Assembly: GCA_020632995.1 (NCBI GenBank)
Contig: JACKEN010000002.1
Span: 679,697 to 743,696 of the forward strand
DNA: 64,000 nucleotides
Source of the DNA: Deltaproteobacteria bacterium
GTDB lineage: Bacteria; Myxococcota; Kuafuiibacteriia; Kuafuiibacteriales; Kuafuiibacteriaceae
Direction of reading: 5' to 3'
This document shows positions 40,068 to 49,395 of the stretch, piece by piece; positions within the stretch are counted from its first letter, which is position 1, and each line of letters opens with the position of its first letter. The position numbers and the translations under genes are program-made. Below the pieces are notes generated by a model, which was given only the letters and a program-made list of their open reading frames with translations, was not told the origin of the DNA and did no database searches.

Positions 40068-41129
40068 ATGGGCCTGATGCTCCGGTCCGCGCCCGCTCCC
40101 CTCACCCTGGCCCTCCTGCTCCTGGCGGCGTGCGGCGACGGCGGGTCGGCCGCCGAGGACGCCGGCACCACCACCCCGCCCGCCGACACCGGGGTGGAGG
40201 AACCCGCCGACACCGGGGTCGAGGAGGTCGACGCGGGCCCGGTGGACACCGGGGTGCCGCGGGACTGCAGCGCCAACCCCTTCCAGTGCGCGCCCGACCA
40301 GGAGATGAACGCGGACTGCGTGTGCCTGGAGTCCTGCGCCGGGGGCCTGCGCTGGAACCCGGCCACGAGCATGTGCGAGGAGCCGCCGGCGGGGGAGTGT
40401 GGCGTCAACTCGGATTGCAACCTGGGCGAGGTCTGCCTCGACGTGCTCTCCACCGGAGGCCTGGGCGAGTGCACCGGCGCCGCGAGCTGCCGCTGCTTCT
40501 TCGAGTGTGATCCGTGGGTGCTGCAGGCCCAGACCGGGTGTCCGCCCGACGACGACTTCGGCACCGGGCGGGTGCCGGTGACCTGCACCTGGCTCGGGCC
40601 CACCGCCGCGCCGCCCCAGGGCCTGTGCCTGCCCACCGGCTCCGGCGGGGAGCAGGGGGCCACCTGCAGCGACCTCGTCCGCTGCAACGCGAACAAGAAC
40701 TTCGCCTGCTACGGCCCCCAGAATGGACCGGGGGAGTGCGCGCGGTGGTGTGACACCACCCGGCCGCCGGTGGTCTGTGAGGCGCTCGGCGACTACATCT
40801 GCTTCCCGCTCGAGCAGCCGGACCTGCCAGACAAGGGCCTGTGCTTCTCGACCCCGGCCGACGACATCGCTACCACCTGCACCTCCAGTGTGACCTGCCA
40901 GGGGAACTATTGCTCCCAGGCCCTGGGCGGCACTTGCACCCAGCCTTGTGGGCTCACCCGGCCCTGCGCGGACGACTCGGTGTGCGTGAACGGCGTCGAG
41001 GCGGAGGCGGTCTGCACCCGGCTCTGCTCGGGGCCGGACGCGGCGGGGGACGCGGAGTGCGCGGCGCTGCACCCGAGCAACCACTGTCGGGCGCTCCTGA
41101 CCGACGGCCGCTCGATCTGCTTCCCCTGA
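40068..41129 (+). CDS. Cys-rich lipoprotein
   Basis: About 353 residues. The leader ends in a lipobox (ALLLLAACGDGG), then comes a Thr/Asp/Glu/Pro spacer with a repeated ADTGVEE unit, and a mature domain with some 30 cysteines in short CxxxxxC runs (CSANPFQCAPDQ, CGVNSDCNLGEVC, CRCFFECDP and so on). This is the EGF/knottin-like texture of myxobacterial surface lipoproteins. ATG at 40068 or 40077. Function unknown. Confidence 0.75.
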   Translation: MGLMLRSAPAPLTLALLLLAACGDGGSAAEDAGTTTPPADTGVEEPADTGVEEVDAGPVDTGVPRDCSANPFQCAPDQEMNADCVCLESCAGGLRWNPATSMCEEPPAGECGVNSDCNLGEVCLDVLSTGGLGECTGAASCRCFFECDPWVLQAQTGCPPDDDFGTGRVPVTCTWLGPTAAPPQGLCLPTGSGGEQGATCSDLVRCNANKNFACYGPQNGPGECARWCDTTRPPVVCEALGDYICFPLEQPDLPDKGLCFSTPADDIATTCTSSVTCQGNYCSQALGGTCTQPCGLTRPCADDSVCVNGVEAEAVCTRLCSGPDAAGDAECAALHPSNHCRALLTDGRSICFP

Positions 41130-41221
41130 CGAGGGCCACGATCGGCCGCCGCCTGTCGCAGACCGGATCAATCCAGCCCCATACCCATCATCCTGCCCCC
41201 GAACCGCCGACCAGGGATGGT

Positions 41222-42088
41222 GTGCAGGCAGCAGTGACCTCGACCCCTCGTGATTTCGCCGCGTTCGTGGAGCGGAACCTCGAGATCCCCACCATCCCCG
41301 ACGTGGCCGCCCGGGCCCTCAGGGAGATGGGGAACCCTCGGGCCGACGGCCTCAGGATCTCCGGCATCATCAGCCGCGATCCGGGCCTCACCACCCGCGT
41401 GCTCCAGCTGGCCAACAGCGCGGCCTACGGCCTGCGCCGCAAGGTCACCACCCTGGAGCAGGCGGCGTCCATCCTGGGCTTCAACCGCCTGAAGACCCTG
41501 GTCATCTCCGCGTCCTGCCGCCAGCTCTACAAGCACTTCGGCTGGGTGGAGCTCGAGCTGTGGCTGCACTCGGTGGCCGCCGCCGGCGCGACCCAGCTCA
41601 TCACCCAGGCCGCCCGGGTCCCCATGGGCACCGAGGCCTTCGTGGCCGGCCTGATCCACGACGTGGGCAAGGTGGTGATGAACAACGGCGAGCCCGACGC
41701 CTACCGGCAGGTGGCGGAGGCCCACAACGGCGATCGTGCGATCGAGGACTACGAGCGCGAGGTCTTCGGCTTCACCCACTCCGAGGTGGGCGCGCTCCTG
41801 GTGCGCCGCTGGGAGCTGGCCCCCGAGCTGGAGGCCTGCGCCCTGATGCACCACGAGCCCGAGCTCCTCTCCACCGTGGACGAGGGGGCCCAGGGGCTGG
41901 TGCAGGCGGTGATGCTGGCGGACGAGATCTGCCACCGCGAGGGCCTCGGCACCCCGCCCCGAGAGTCCGAGATCCCGCTCGAGGAGACCGACCCCGCCAT
42001 CGCCCTCGGCCTCGGTGAGGACGCCTTCCCCGACCTCCTCGAGGCCATCCGCGCGTCCTTCGAGGAGGACCAGCAGCTCTTCAAGTAG
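41222..42088 (+). CDS. HDOD-domain protein
   Basis: About 288 residues, essentially one HDOD domain: LEIPTIPDVAARALREM, ISRDPGLTTRVLQLANSAAYG, LEQAASILGFNRLKTLVISAS, AGLIHDVGKVVM, FGFTHSEVGALLVRRWELAP and LMHHEPE. HDOD proteins regulate signalling, often with c-di-GMP or kinase partners; the HD pair (IHDVGK) is kept here although HDOD domains are usually non-catalytic. The start is a GTG, 41222 or 41234. Confidence 0.85.
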   Translation: MQAAVTSTPRDFAAFVERNLEIPTIPDVAARALREMGNPRADGLRISGIISRDPGLTTRVLQLANSAAYGLRRKVTTLEQAASILGFNRLKTLVISASCRQLYKHFGWVELELWLHSVAAAGATQLITQAARVPMGTEAFVAGLIHDVGKVVMNNGEPDAYRQVAEAHNGDRAIEDYEREVFGFTHSEVGALLVRRWELAPELEACALMHHEPELLSTVDEGAQGLVQAVMLADEICHREGLGTPPRESEIPLEETDPAIALGLGEDAFPDLLEAIRASFEEDQQLFK

Positions 42089-42104
42089 GCCCGAGCGCGG
42101 GCCC

Positions 42105-43064
42105 TCAGGCCACCCGCACCCCGTCGCTGCTGTTGTGGGTGCGGTCCGCCAGCGCGTCCCGCGCCCGGCCGTTCTCCCGCGCCATCCACCGGAACAGGCA
42201 CCGCCCCAGGCGGAAGTGGTCCTCCATCACGTCGAACAGGTCCTCGCGCGAGAAGGAGAGCAAGGTGGCCTGCGTCGAGGCCTCGGTGGCGTAGAGCCAC
42301 GGCTCGGCGCTGAGCGCGACCTGGGCCCCCAAGATGCTGCCGGGCTCGAAGTGGGCGTGGATCTGCACCGAGGGATCCGAGACCCGCACCCGCCCCGCCG
42401 CCACCACCCACACCCTCTCGGGCGGCGCGCCCGCGGCCACGATCGCCTGGTCGGGCGCGAAGTGGTGCACCTCGGCCCCCGCGGCCAGGGTCACCAGGGG
42501 CTGGACGGGGGCGTCCGAGAGCGCGGGCACCTGCCGCAGCACGAGGATCCGCTCGAGCTCCGACAGCGCCTGGCCCGGGGTCAGGGGCAGCGGGTCGGGC
42601 GCGCCGAGGTCGCGGGGCGAGAACACCCCGGCCGGGCCGAGCTCCCGCGAGAGCTGGTGGATCCGGCCCATGCCGCGCTCCAGGGTCCCCTTCGCGTACT
42701 CGAAGTTGTCCTCGAGGATGTCGATGTAGTCCTCGTACTCGACGGTGACCACGTGGGTCGCGCGCATCGCCCGCGCGGTGCGCGCGTGGGGCTGGTCGAG
42801 CACCGCGTCGTTGATGCCGATCATCGCGCCGGCGTCGAAGACCCAGGGGTCGGTGCCCGACGCCTCCAGGTGCACCTCGCCGTCCACGATGAAGTACACC
42901 GTGCCCGCGCGCCCGCCCCGCGCGTAGATCGCCTGCCCCCGGGTGTAGTGCGCGTCCCGCATCCGCGCGGCCAGCTGGCTCACCAGCCGGGGCGGGGGCC
43001 GGTCGGTGAAGAAGGAGCGCACGAAGAGCTCGTGCTCCACCCGCAGGCTGGCCTCACCCGGCAT
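42105..43064 (-). CDS. Protein with two cyclic-nucleotide-binding domains
   Basis: About 319 residues made of two Crp-like effector domains (about 20-130 and 185-300). Each keeps the barrel and the glycine-rich turn (YTRGQAIYARGGRAGTVYFIVDGEVHL; DQAIVAAGAPPERVWVVAAGRVRV) but lacks a DNA-binding helix-turn-helix. The phosphate-binding cassettes are not strong matches to the cAMP consensus. The start (43064) lies inside the end of the transporter gene, so the two are translationally linked and this protein may gate or regulate that transporter. Confidence 0.8.
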   Translation of the reverse strand: MPGEASLRVEHELFVRSFFTDRPPPRLVSQLAARMRDAHYTRGQAIYARGGRAGTVYFIVDGEVHLEASGTDPWVFDAGAMIGINDAVLDQPHARTARAMRATHVVTVEYEDYIDILEDNFEYAKGTLERGMGRIHQLSRELGPAGVFSPRDLGAPDPLPLTPGQALSELERILVLRQVPALSDAPVQPLVTLAAGAEVHHFAPDQAIVAAGAPPERVWVVAAGRVRVSDPSVQIHAHFEPGSILGAQVALSAEPWLYATEASTQATLLSFSREDLFDVMEDHFRLGRCLFRWMARENGRARDALADRTHNSSDGVRVA

Positions 43065-45726
43065 GGGAGACCTCCCCGCTGACCGGGTGCAGGGTGGGTT
43101 GCGACGCGAGGCGCGCGTAGTGCTGGGCGATGGTGCGCATCGCGGCGTCACCGTCCCGGGTCAGGGCCTTCATGACCTCGGCCGAGCCGGCGGCGGGGGC
43201 GCCGGCCCAGGTCTGGGCGCGGGCCACCCGGTCCGGCCACGGCAGGTCGTCCACCGCGAGGCGGAGGAGCTCGCGGAGCGCGGGGTCGCTCGCGTCCAGG
43301 GTGAGCGCGTCGAGGAACTCCATCGCCTGGGCGCGGGTCTGGCGGTCCTGGGCGGTGCTGGCCTGGAACGCCAGCCGCAAGTCCTCTTGCCGATGTACGA
43401 TCTGGAGGAGCCGGAACGCGCGCTCCAGGGCCTGCTCGACCTTGTCGCCCAGCAGGCCCACCAGGAGCGCGTGCACCCGCAGGGCGGCGGCCGAGGCGGG
43501 GGGCGCGGCGACGAGGGCCACCCGCAGCCCGGCGAGGCGGAAGTGCTCGACCAGGTTGAGCCGGGTCTGGGCCTCGAGGGCGGCCCGGTCCACCTGCACC
43601 GGGTGCTCCATCACCATGCGCCCGAGCCCGCGCAGCACCTTGTAGCGGACCGCGCCGTCGGTCTCGAACGCCAGCTGCTCCGCCAGCACGTCGGCCGCGG
43701 CCTGGGTGCCGAAGCGGGAGAGGGTGCGGGGCACGTGGCGGCGCACCCGGGGGTCGGTGTCGGGGTGCCGGAGGGCCCGCTCCAGCGCCTCGAGGGCGGG
43801 CGCGCCGAGCTGGACGATCGCCTCCCGCACCGTGGCGCGGCCCTCGCGGAAGCGGAGCTGGCCGATGAGGAACGGGATGAAGCGCTCGTCCCGCACCTGG
43901 GCCATGGCCCGGGTGGCGGCGGCCGAGACCCGCGGATCCGGGTTGGTGGCGGCCTGCATCACGACCTCGGCCCAGCGCTGTCGCCCCTCCGCCGCGATCG
44001 CTTCGAGCAAGCCGACCTGCGCGTGGGCCCCCGCGTCGCCCGTCATCTGCAACATCGCCTGCACTTCGGGCTGCTGCTCGGGCGGCTCGGGGTGGGACTC
44101 GGCCAGCCAGTAGGCGGCGTGGGCCCGCACCGCGGGGCTGATGTCCAACAGGCGCCCCTCGATCGACGTGCGGTGGCCGACCCGGGCGAGGGCCCTGAGG
44201 GCGGCGAAGCGCACCGGCTGCTCGTCGTGCTCCAACAGGCGCGCGGCGAGGGGCAGCCAGTCGCTCCGCTCGGGGGTGGCGATGGCCTCCAGCGCCTTCT
44301 GCAAGACCTCCGGCGACTCGTGGTAGAGCACCAGGGCGGGGATCAGCCGGCTCCGGCCGCTCGACACCAGCAGATCGATCGCCGCGATGGCCCGCGCCGG
44401 GTCGCGGCTGGACATCGCCTCGATGACCACCTCGACGCTGTCGAGATCGAGGCGCACCCCGTCGTCGGTGGGGATCGCGCGGTTCGCCTGGAGCGCGCTC
44501 CGGAACAGCTCCAGGTAGGGCTTCCTGAGCCCCATCGCGAGCATCAGCCAGGCCATCGCGAGCACCGCGATCACCACCGCGAGCACGCCCGGCCGCCCCG
44601 CCGCCATGGTGGTGGCGCCGAGGAGGAGCGCGGCGGTGAGGGCCTGGGTGCCGCGCACCACCACGGTGTCGATGAACACCTTGCTCTGGGTGCGCACCTC
44701 GTCCGGCACCGGCAGCCACAACAGCTCGCTGCAGATCCGATGGAGCGAGTGCCGGAGCGCGCCGTCCGCCCCCTTGGTCGCGAGCACCGCCAGCATCGCC
44801 CCGCCGGTGAGGGCGGTGCCCGCGGTGCCCAACAGGAGCAGGAACGGGAGGAGCGAGAACGCCACGATGACCCCGGTGCGCCGCACCAGGGCCTGGGCCA
44901 CCAACAGCTGCACCGCGAGCGCCACCGCGTTCAGGCCGGCGTAGAACTGGGCGAAGAAGGAGCCCAGCTCAGCCGGGGCCAGGCGCGCCGCCGCCACCGA
45001 CTTGAAGAGGTAGTCGGTGGCGAGCACCGCCCCGGTGGAGACCGCCACCAACAGGGCCAGGCGGGTGAGGTATGGGTTGTCGCGGAACAGGGCCAGGCCC
45101 TGGGCGAGCCCCGAGCCGCCCGCGCCCCCCACCGGGACCCCCGCGTCGTCGACCCGGACCGTGGTGAGCACCATCGCGGTGGCGAGGAACAGCCCCGCCG
45201 CGGCCAACAGGAGCAGCTCCACGGGGAGGCGCGACACCACCGGCACCGCCGCGCCCGCGCCGGCCACCGCGCCCAGCACCCCGCCCGCCGCCACCAGCCC
45301 GAACAGGCGCTTGCTCTGGGCCACGGTGAACATGCGCCCGGTGAACATCCAGAACTGCACCACCATCACCGACCCGAGCAGGCCGCTGAACACGTACAGC
45401 GCGTAGAAGGTCAGCGGGGTCTGGGGGACCAGGTAGAGGACCACGCTCCCGTAGGCCGCGGTGAAGAGCGTGAACACCAGGGCGTTGCGCCGCCCGAAGT
45501 TGCGGACGAAGCGGGTGTTGAGCCGCCCCATCAGCAGGGCGAAGGCGGCCAGGGCGGCGTAGACCCAGGTCAGGCGCTCCGGCGGGAGCCGGGTGAGGAA
45601 GAGGGTGTCGCGGGCGGTCTCGAGCAGGGTGTGGGCCGCGATCAGGCCGAAGAGGGTGATGGTGCTGCGGAGCACCAACCCTCCCTCGCCCGGGCGGACG
45701 TCCACCAGGTTGCCGAACACCCGCAT
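43054..45726 (-). CDS. Nucleotide-transporter-like membrane protein fused to HEAT repeats
   Basis: An 890-residue protein. The first 430 residues contain about 12 membrane helices of the ATP/ADP-carrier (Npt/Tlc) or related MFS type (LFGLIAAHTLLETARDTLFLTRLPPE, then FYALYVFSGLLGSVMVVQFWMFTGRMF). The rest is a long series of HEAT-type helical repeats (VVIEAMSSRDPARAIAAIDLL, ALRHPDTDPRVRRHVPRTLSRFG and others). Nucleotide translocases are best known in intracellular parasites; related transporter-HEAT fusions in free-living bacteria are poorly characterised, so transport substrate is unknown. The ATG at 45726 begins the conserved part. Confidence 0.8.
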   Translation of the reverse strand: MRVFGNLVDVRPGEGGLVLRSTITLFGLIAAHTLLETARDTLFLTRLPPERLTWVYAALAAFALLMGRLNTRFVRNFGRRNALVFTLFTAAYGSVVLYLVPQTPLTFYALYVFSGLLGSVMVVQFWMFTGRMFTVAQSKRLFGLVAAGGVLGAVAGAGAAVPVVSRLPVELLLLAAAGLFLATAMVLTTVRVDDAGVPVGGAGGSGLAQGLALFRDNPYLTRLALLVAVSTGAVLATDYLFKSVAAARLAPAELGSFFAQFYAGLNAVALAVQLLVAQALVRRTGVIVAFSLLPFLLLLGTAGTALTGGAMLAVLATKGADGALRHSLHRICSELLWLPVPDEVRTQSKVFIDTVVVRGTQALTAALLLGATTMAAGRPGVLAVVIAVLAMAWLMLAMGLRKPYLELFRSALQANRAIPTDDGVRLDLDSVEVVIEAMSSRDPARAIAAIDLLVSSGRSRLIPALVLYHESPEVLQKALEAIATPERSDWLPLAARLLEHDEQPVRFAALRALARVGHRTSIEGRLLDISPAVRAHAAYWLAESHPEPPEQQPEVQAMLQMTGDAGAHAQVGLLEAIAAEGRQRWAEVVMQAATNPDPRVSAAATRAMAQVRDERFIPFLIGQLRFREGRATVREAIVQLGAPALEALERALRHPDTDPRVRRHVPRTLSRFGTQAAADVLAEQLAFETDGAVRYKVLRGLGRMVMEHPVQVDRAALEAQTRLNLVEHFRLAGLRVALVAAPPASAAALRVHALLVGLLGDKVEQALERAFRLLQIVHRQEDLRLAFQASTAQDRQTRAQAMEFLDALTLDASDPALRELLRLAVDDLPWPDRVARAQTWAGAPAAGSAEVMKALTRDGDAAMRTIAQHYARLASQPTLHPVSGEVSHAG
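43377..43390. repeat. Dispersed 14-bp motif, perfect copy
   Basis: GCAAG-TCCT-CTTGC inside the transporter-HEAT gene; on its coding strand it reads Gln-Glu-Asp-Leu with CAA and TTG. Confidence 0.55.
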
Positions 45727-45797
45727 GGGCCGAAGGAGGGTACATGATCTCGCGACGCCCGGGTCGCCAAAGCCCACCCCTGCCCCTTGTCACCGGC

Positions 45798-45821
45798 GCC
45801 CCCCGTGGTCACCATGGGGGC
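45798..45821 (+). promoter_or_regulatory. Stem-loop immediately before the 129-residue membrane protein
   Basis: GCCCCCCGTGGT-C-ACCATGGGGGC can fold into a stem of about 10 pairs with one bulge around a single-base turn, ending 5 bases before the ATG at 45827. No clear ribosome-binding site is left unpaired, so it may limit translation, or it may be a promoter-region operator. Confidence 0.3.
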
Positions 45822-45826
45822 ACCGA

Positions 45827-46216
45827 ATGAGCGCGACCACCACCCGACGCCGCGAAGCCCTGTGCGGCGCGAACCTCAAGGACCACGGCCAGAACGCGCG
45901 CATCCGCATGGGCATCGTGGCCCTCACGGTGGCCCTGGGCGCCGCGGTCGCGGTGATGGAGGCCGACCTCGCGCGCCCTTGGCGGGTGGTCCTCTTCGTC
46001 CCATTCTTCTTCGCCGCCTTCGGGGCGTGGCAGGGCCTGTACCGGACGTGCCCCGGCCTGGTGATGCGCGGGACCCGCGAGACCCAGGAGGGCGACGAGG
46101 TGCGGGTCGCCGATCCCGAGCAGACCCGGGCCGCCCGGCGCCTCGCCACCAAGGTGATGCTCGGCTCGGTGGCCACCGCCGCCTGCGCCACCGCGCTCCT
46201 GGTGGCGCTCCCCTGA
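45827..46216 (+). CDS. Small membrane protein of unknown function
   Basis: 129 residues with two clear hydrophobic segments early (IVALTVALGAAVAVMEADL and VVLFVPFFFAAFGAWQGLY) and a third at the end (VMLGSVATAACATALLVALP); the N-terminus (TRRREALCGANLKDHG) has a lone Cys. RTCPGLVMRGTRETQEGDEVRVADPEQTRAA looks like a soluble loop. I do not recognise it. It is followed 5 bp later by a lipoprotein gene, probably in the same transcript. Confidence 0.65.
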   Translation: MSATTTRRREALCGANLKDHGQNARIRMGIVALTVALGAAVAVMEADLARPWRVVLFVPFFFAAFGAWQGLYRTCPGLVMRGTRETQEGDEVRVADPEQTRAARRLATKVMLGSVATAACATALLVALP

Positions 46217-46221
46217 CGCCC

Positions 46222-46938
46222 ATGCGAGGCGGCGCGCTCCTCCTCGCCCTCACGGTGGCCGCGGCCGCCCTGGGCGCGTGCCGATCCGCGCCTCCGCCTC
46301 CGCCTCCGCCTCCGCCCCCGCCGCCTCCGCCGGTCGAGGTGGCGCCGCCGGCACTGACCGCCGAGGCGGACGCGGCCAGCCGCTACGCCGACGCGGTGGC
46401 CCAAGACGTCGGCGGCGCGCGGCGCCTGCAGCCCCTGTCCCGCTACCCGGGCGCGCCCCAGGTGGCCGCGTTCCGCAGCCGCCGCCGGACCTTCGGGGTG
46501 CTCTACGTGACCCTCGGGGTGGGCGCGCAGCCCCGCGAGGCCCCCGGCGTTCCGGAGGAGGAGCGCCGGGTGGAGCTCCTCGCCCGAGCGGAGGAGGCCG
46601 GGGCGGGCGTGGCCGAGGTCCTCCAGGCCCTCGCGAAGGCGCTGGCCGCCGCCGACGCGGCGGGGGAGCCCTGGAAGGGCTACGAGCCGGTGGCCCTCGA
46701 GGCCCCGGCGCGGGGGCTGGCGTACTTCGATCTGATCCCCGCCGGCACCGCCCGGGCCGAGGACGGCGACGTGACCCTGCTCCGGGTGGTGCCGCTCACC
46801 GCCGAGGAGTACGAGGCGGCCAAGGCCGCCCGAGGCAGCCAGTGGAGCGGCAGCGGCGGCGATCCCGAGGCGGGCGACGACTCCCGCGCGCGCTGGGCGC
46901 CCGCCCTCCGACCGGACGTCCCAGCTGACCCGTCCTGA
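46222..46938 (+). CDS. Proline-rich lipoprotein
   Basis: 238 residues. Signal peptide with lipobox (ALGACRS), then a run of about 14 prolines encoded by a CCTCCG hexamer repeat, then a soluble domain (TAEADAASRYADAVAQDVGG ... FGVLYVTLGVGAQP). The proline run probably spans part of the periplasm or wall. No family recognised. It is the last gene before the 210-bp gap preceding the dual kinase. Confidence 0.65.
   Translation: MRGGALLLALTVAAAALGACRSAPPPPPPPPPPPPPPVEVAPPALTAEADAASRYADAVAQDVGGARRLQPLSRYPGAPQVAAFRSRRRTFGVLYVTLGVGAQPREAPGVPEEERRVELLARAEEAGAGVAEVLQALAKALAAADAAGEPWKGYEPVALEAPARGLAYFDLIPAGTARAEDGDVTLLRVVPLTAEEYEAAKAARGSQWSGSGGDPEAGDDSRARWAPALRPDVPADPS
46291..46314 (+). repeat. Hexanucleotide microsatellite (CCTCCG)4
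   Basis: Four exact CCTCCG units, followed by degenerate ones, inside the lipoprotein gene. Each unit adds Pro-Pro, so length change would keep the reading frame and only alter the proline spacer. Confidence 0.7.
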
Positions 46939-46964
46939 CGCAAACCTGCGCTAACTATAGGGAA

Positions 46965-46989
46965 CTGTCCTACGTGTCCTTTGGGACAG
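46965..46989 (+). promoter_or_regulatory. Inverted repeat in the leader of the dual kinase gene
   Basis: CTGTCC (46965-46970) and GGACAG (46984-46989) are exact inverted copies; a further TGTCC sits between them. Just upstream is an AT-rich stretch (TAACTATAG) that could be a -10 element. The gap 46939-47148 holds nothing else I recognise. Confidence 0.3.
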
Positions 46990-47148
46990 GGGTTGTCAGG
47001 GCTGCTGCGAAGCGGTTTCAATGTGCTGGTCGCACCGCGCAAACCTGTGGGGGCAGGGAGCGGGGCGGCGAGTTTTGTCGGGGGTCATCTACCGGTGCGC
47101 GAGTTCTCGCGCTCGGGCGGCGGCCCGGGTGTTCCCGCTGGGGGGAGA

Positions 47149-49389
47149 ATGCAGAGCATCGGCGCATACCGGATCGTGGATGAGCTGGCGCGGGGCAACA
47201 CCGGACGCGTGTTCCTCGCCGAGAGCGCCGCGAAGAGCGGTGACGACACCACCTGCGTCCTCAAGCTCTTCGACCGCCGCCACGTCATGGCGGACCGCTT
47301 CCTGCCGACCCTGGTCCGCGAGTCGCAAGGTGCCCTGCGTTTCATGCACGTCTACGCGGCCCGGACGCTCGACGTGGCCCGCACCGAGAGCGACGTCTTC
47401 GTGGTGCGGGAGCTGGTGGACGGCGTCCCGATGGAGACCCTCCTCGACCGGATGCGTCTGCAAGGCAGCCTGCTCCCGTGGGAGTTCGCGGCGACGCTGA
47501 TCGTCCAGATGGCGCGGCTCATGGGGACCGCGCACGCCACCCCGTGGCGCGCAGGCGAGCAACGCGGCTTGCTCCACGGGCAGCTGAGCCCGCACAACGT
47601 GTACCTGACCTTCGCCGGGCACGCGAAGGTGATGGGGGTAGGCCTCGGGCGCGCCCGCATGTGCCTGCCGCCCGGCCACGCCAACCTGGCCTACCGCGCC
47701 CCCGAGCTCCTGGCGGGCCAGAAGATGTCCGAGGCCACCGACATGTACGGCCTCGGCGTCACCCTGCACGCCTTGCTGAGCGGGCAGCGCCCCTTCGCCG
47801 CGGACCGGGTGATGGACGTGCGGGAGGCGGTGCTCCGGCAGCCGCTGGGGGATCTGCGCTACCAGCGCCCCGAGATCCCGGACGAGCTCGAGTTCCTGGT
47901 GGAGGCGCTGACGGCCAAGGATCCGGCGGCGCGGCCGTCCAGCCTGGCCGGGGTCGAGGGGCGCCTGCGCGCGGTCCTGCGCCACCCGGACGCCCACTTC
48001 ACCGACGGCCTCGCCCAGACCATGGCCATCTACTTCCCGGAGGCGGCCCAGCTGGCCGAGGGGCGGCGCGAGCGGGTGCGGATGCGTCGGCGCCTGCGCT
48101 GCGAGCCGGCGAGCCTGCAGTGGCCGGCGCGGCCCTCGCGGCCCCCCGAGGAGTCGGAGCTCTCCCGGTCCCGCGGCACGGCGGGCGAGGCCCGGCGCCG
48201 CGGCCGGAGCCCGCAGCCCCGGAGCATCATCGGCGCGGCGCCCCCATCGGCCGGCGACGTCATCGGCGGGCCGTGGGACGCGCAGGTGCGGCCCTCGCTC
48301 CGCGGCCTCTCGGACGGGCACGACGGCTTCGACGTCGACAGCGTGGTCGAGGCGATCGTCGGCGCGGTGCCGCGGATGGTGCACGACCCCCTGGCCGAGC
48401 TGGTGATCGAGGCCCCCGAGGAGCGGGGCGCGTTCCGTGAGGTCACCCCGGGCCCGGTGCAGAGCTCGGCCGACCTCTTGTCGGAGGCCGACCGCGGCCT
48501 CGAGGCGGGGGCGGTGGTGGGGGATCGCTACCGCATCCTCGAGATGATCGGGCAGGGCGGGGCGTCGGTGGTCTACCGGGCCGAGCACACCATGCTCGGC
48601 AAGGCGGTGGCGGTGAAGGTGCTCAGGACCGAGCTGTCGGACATGGAGCAGGCCACCCTGCGCTTTCAGCAGGAGGCGCGCTCGCTCTGTCAGCTCGACC
48701 ACCCGAACATCGTGCGGGTCACCGACTTCGGCCGCACCCACAACGGCTCGCTGTTCCTGGTGATGGATCTCGCCCGCGGGGTGAGCCTGTCGGATCTCAT
48801 GGCGCGGCAAGGCGCGTTGACACCCTCGGTGGCGGTGGCGGTGGCGCGCGAGGTGCTGTTCGGCCTCTCCCACGCGCACGCCCATGGGCTGGTGCACCGG
48901 GACATGAAGCCGGACAACGTGATGGTCGACCTCTCGGACGGCCGGGTGCGGGCCAAGATCCTCGACTTCGGCATCGCGAAGATCCTGGAGGACGACGGCC
49001 CCGTCGACGGGCGGATCACCGAGCCGGGGCGGGTGTTCGGCACCCCGCGCTACATGGCGCCGGAGCAGGCCTCGGAGCGGCCGGTGGACGCCCGCACCGA
49101 CGTCTACTCGGTGGGGGTCTGCCTATACGAGATGCTCTCGGGCCGGCACCCCTTCCCGGGCGAGAGCGCCCTCGAGGTGCTGGGAAAGGTGCTGATGCAC
49201 CACCCGGATCCCCTGGTGTTCGAGCCGAGCCCGGTCCTCCGGACCGAGCGCCTCAGCGCGGTGGTGGGTCGGGCGATGGCCAAGGACCCCGAGGCCCGCT
49301 TCGACTCCGCCGACGCGATGAGCCAGGCCCTGAAGGAGTGCTTCGTGTTCTCGGACCCGCCCACCCGGGTCGAGCACACCACCGTGTGA
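47149..49389 (+). CDS. Tandem pseudokinase-kinase (Ser/Thr kinase family)
   Basis: A 746-residue protein with two kinase-fold domains. The N-terminal one (about 5-275) keeps a Lys (VLKLF) but has HGQLSPHN (143-150) where HRDxKxxN belongs and GVGLG in place of DFG, so it should be inactive. A basic, Ser/Pro-rich linker follows. The C-terminal one (about 455-720) is complete: GQGGASVV, Lys490, HRDMKPDN with Asp585, the DFG Asp606 and GTPRYMAPEQ. The pseudokinase probably regulates the active domain or binds a partner. The ATG at 47149 is chosen because it follows GGGGGAG; upstream open frame is GC artefact. Confidence 0.88.
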   Translation: MQSIGAYRIVDELARGNTGRVFLAESAAKSGDDTTCVLKLFDRRHVMADRFLPTLVRESQGALRFMHVYAARTLDVARTESDVFVVRELVDGVPMETLLDRMRLQGSLLPWEFAATLIVQMARLMGTAHATPWRAGEQRGLLHGQLSPHNVYLTFAGHAKVMGVGLGRARMCLPPGHANLAYRAPELLAGQKMSEATDMYGLGVTLHALLSGQRPFAADRVMDVREAVLRQPLGDLRYQRPEIPDELEFLVEALTAKDPAARPSSLAGVEGRLRAVLRHPDAHFTDGLAQTMAIYFPEAAQLAEGRRERVRMRRRLRCEPASLQWPARPSRPPEESELSRSRGTAGEARRRGRSPQPRSIIGAAPPSAGDVIGGPWDAQVRPSLRGLSDGHDGFDVDSVVEAIVGAVPRMVHDPLAELVIEAPEERGAFREVTPGPVQSSADLLSEADRGLEAGAVVGDRYRILEMIGQGGASVVYRAEHTMLGKAVAVKVLRTELSDMEQATLRFQQEARSLCQLDHPNIVRVTDFGRTHNGSLFLVMDLARGVSLSDLMARQGALTPSVAVAVAREVLFGLSHAHAHGLVHRDMKPDNVMVDLSDGRVRAKILDFGIAKILEDDGPVDGRITEPGRVFGTPRYMAPEQASERPVDARTDVYSVGVCLYEMLSGRHPFPGESALEVLGKVLMHHPDPLVFEPSPVLRTERLSAVVGRAMAKDPEARFDSADAMSQALKECFVFSDPPTRVEHTTV

Positions 49390-49395
49390 TCTTCC

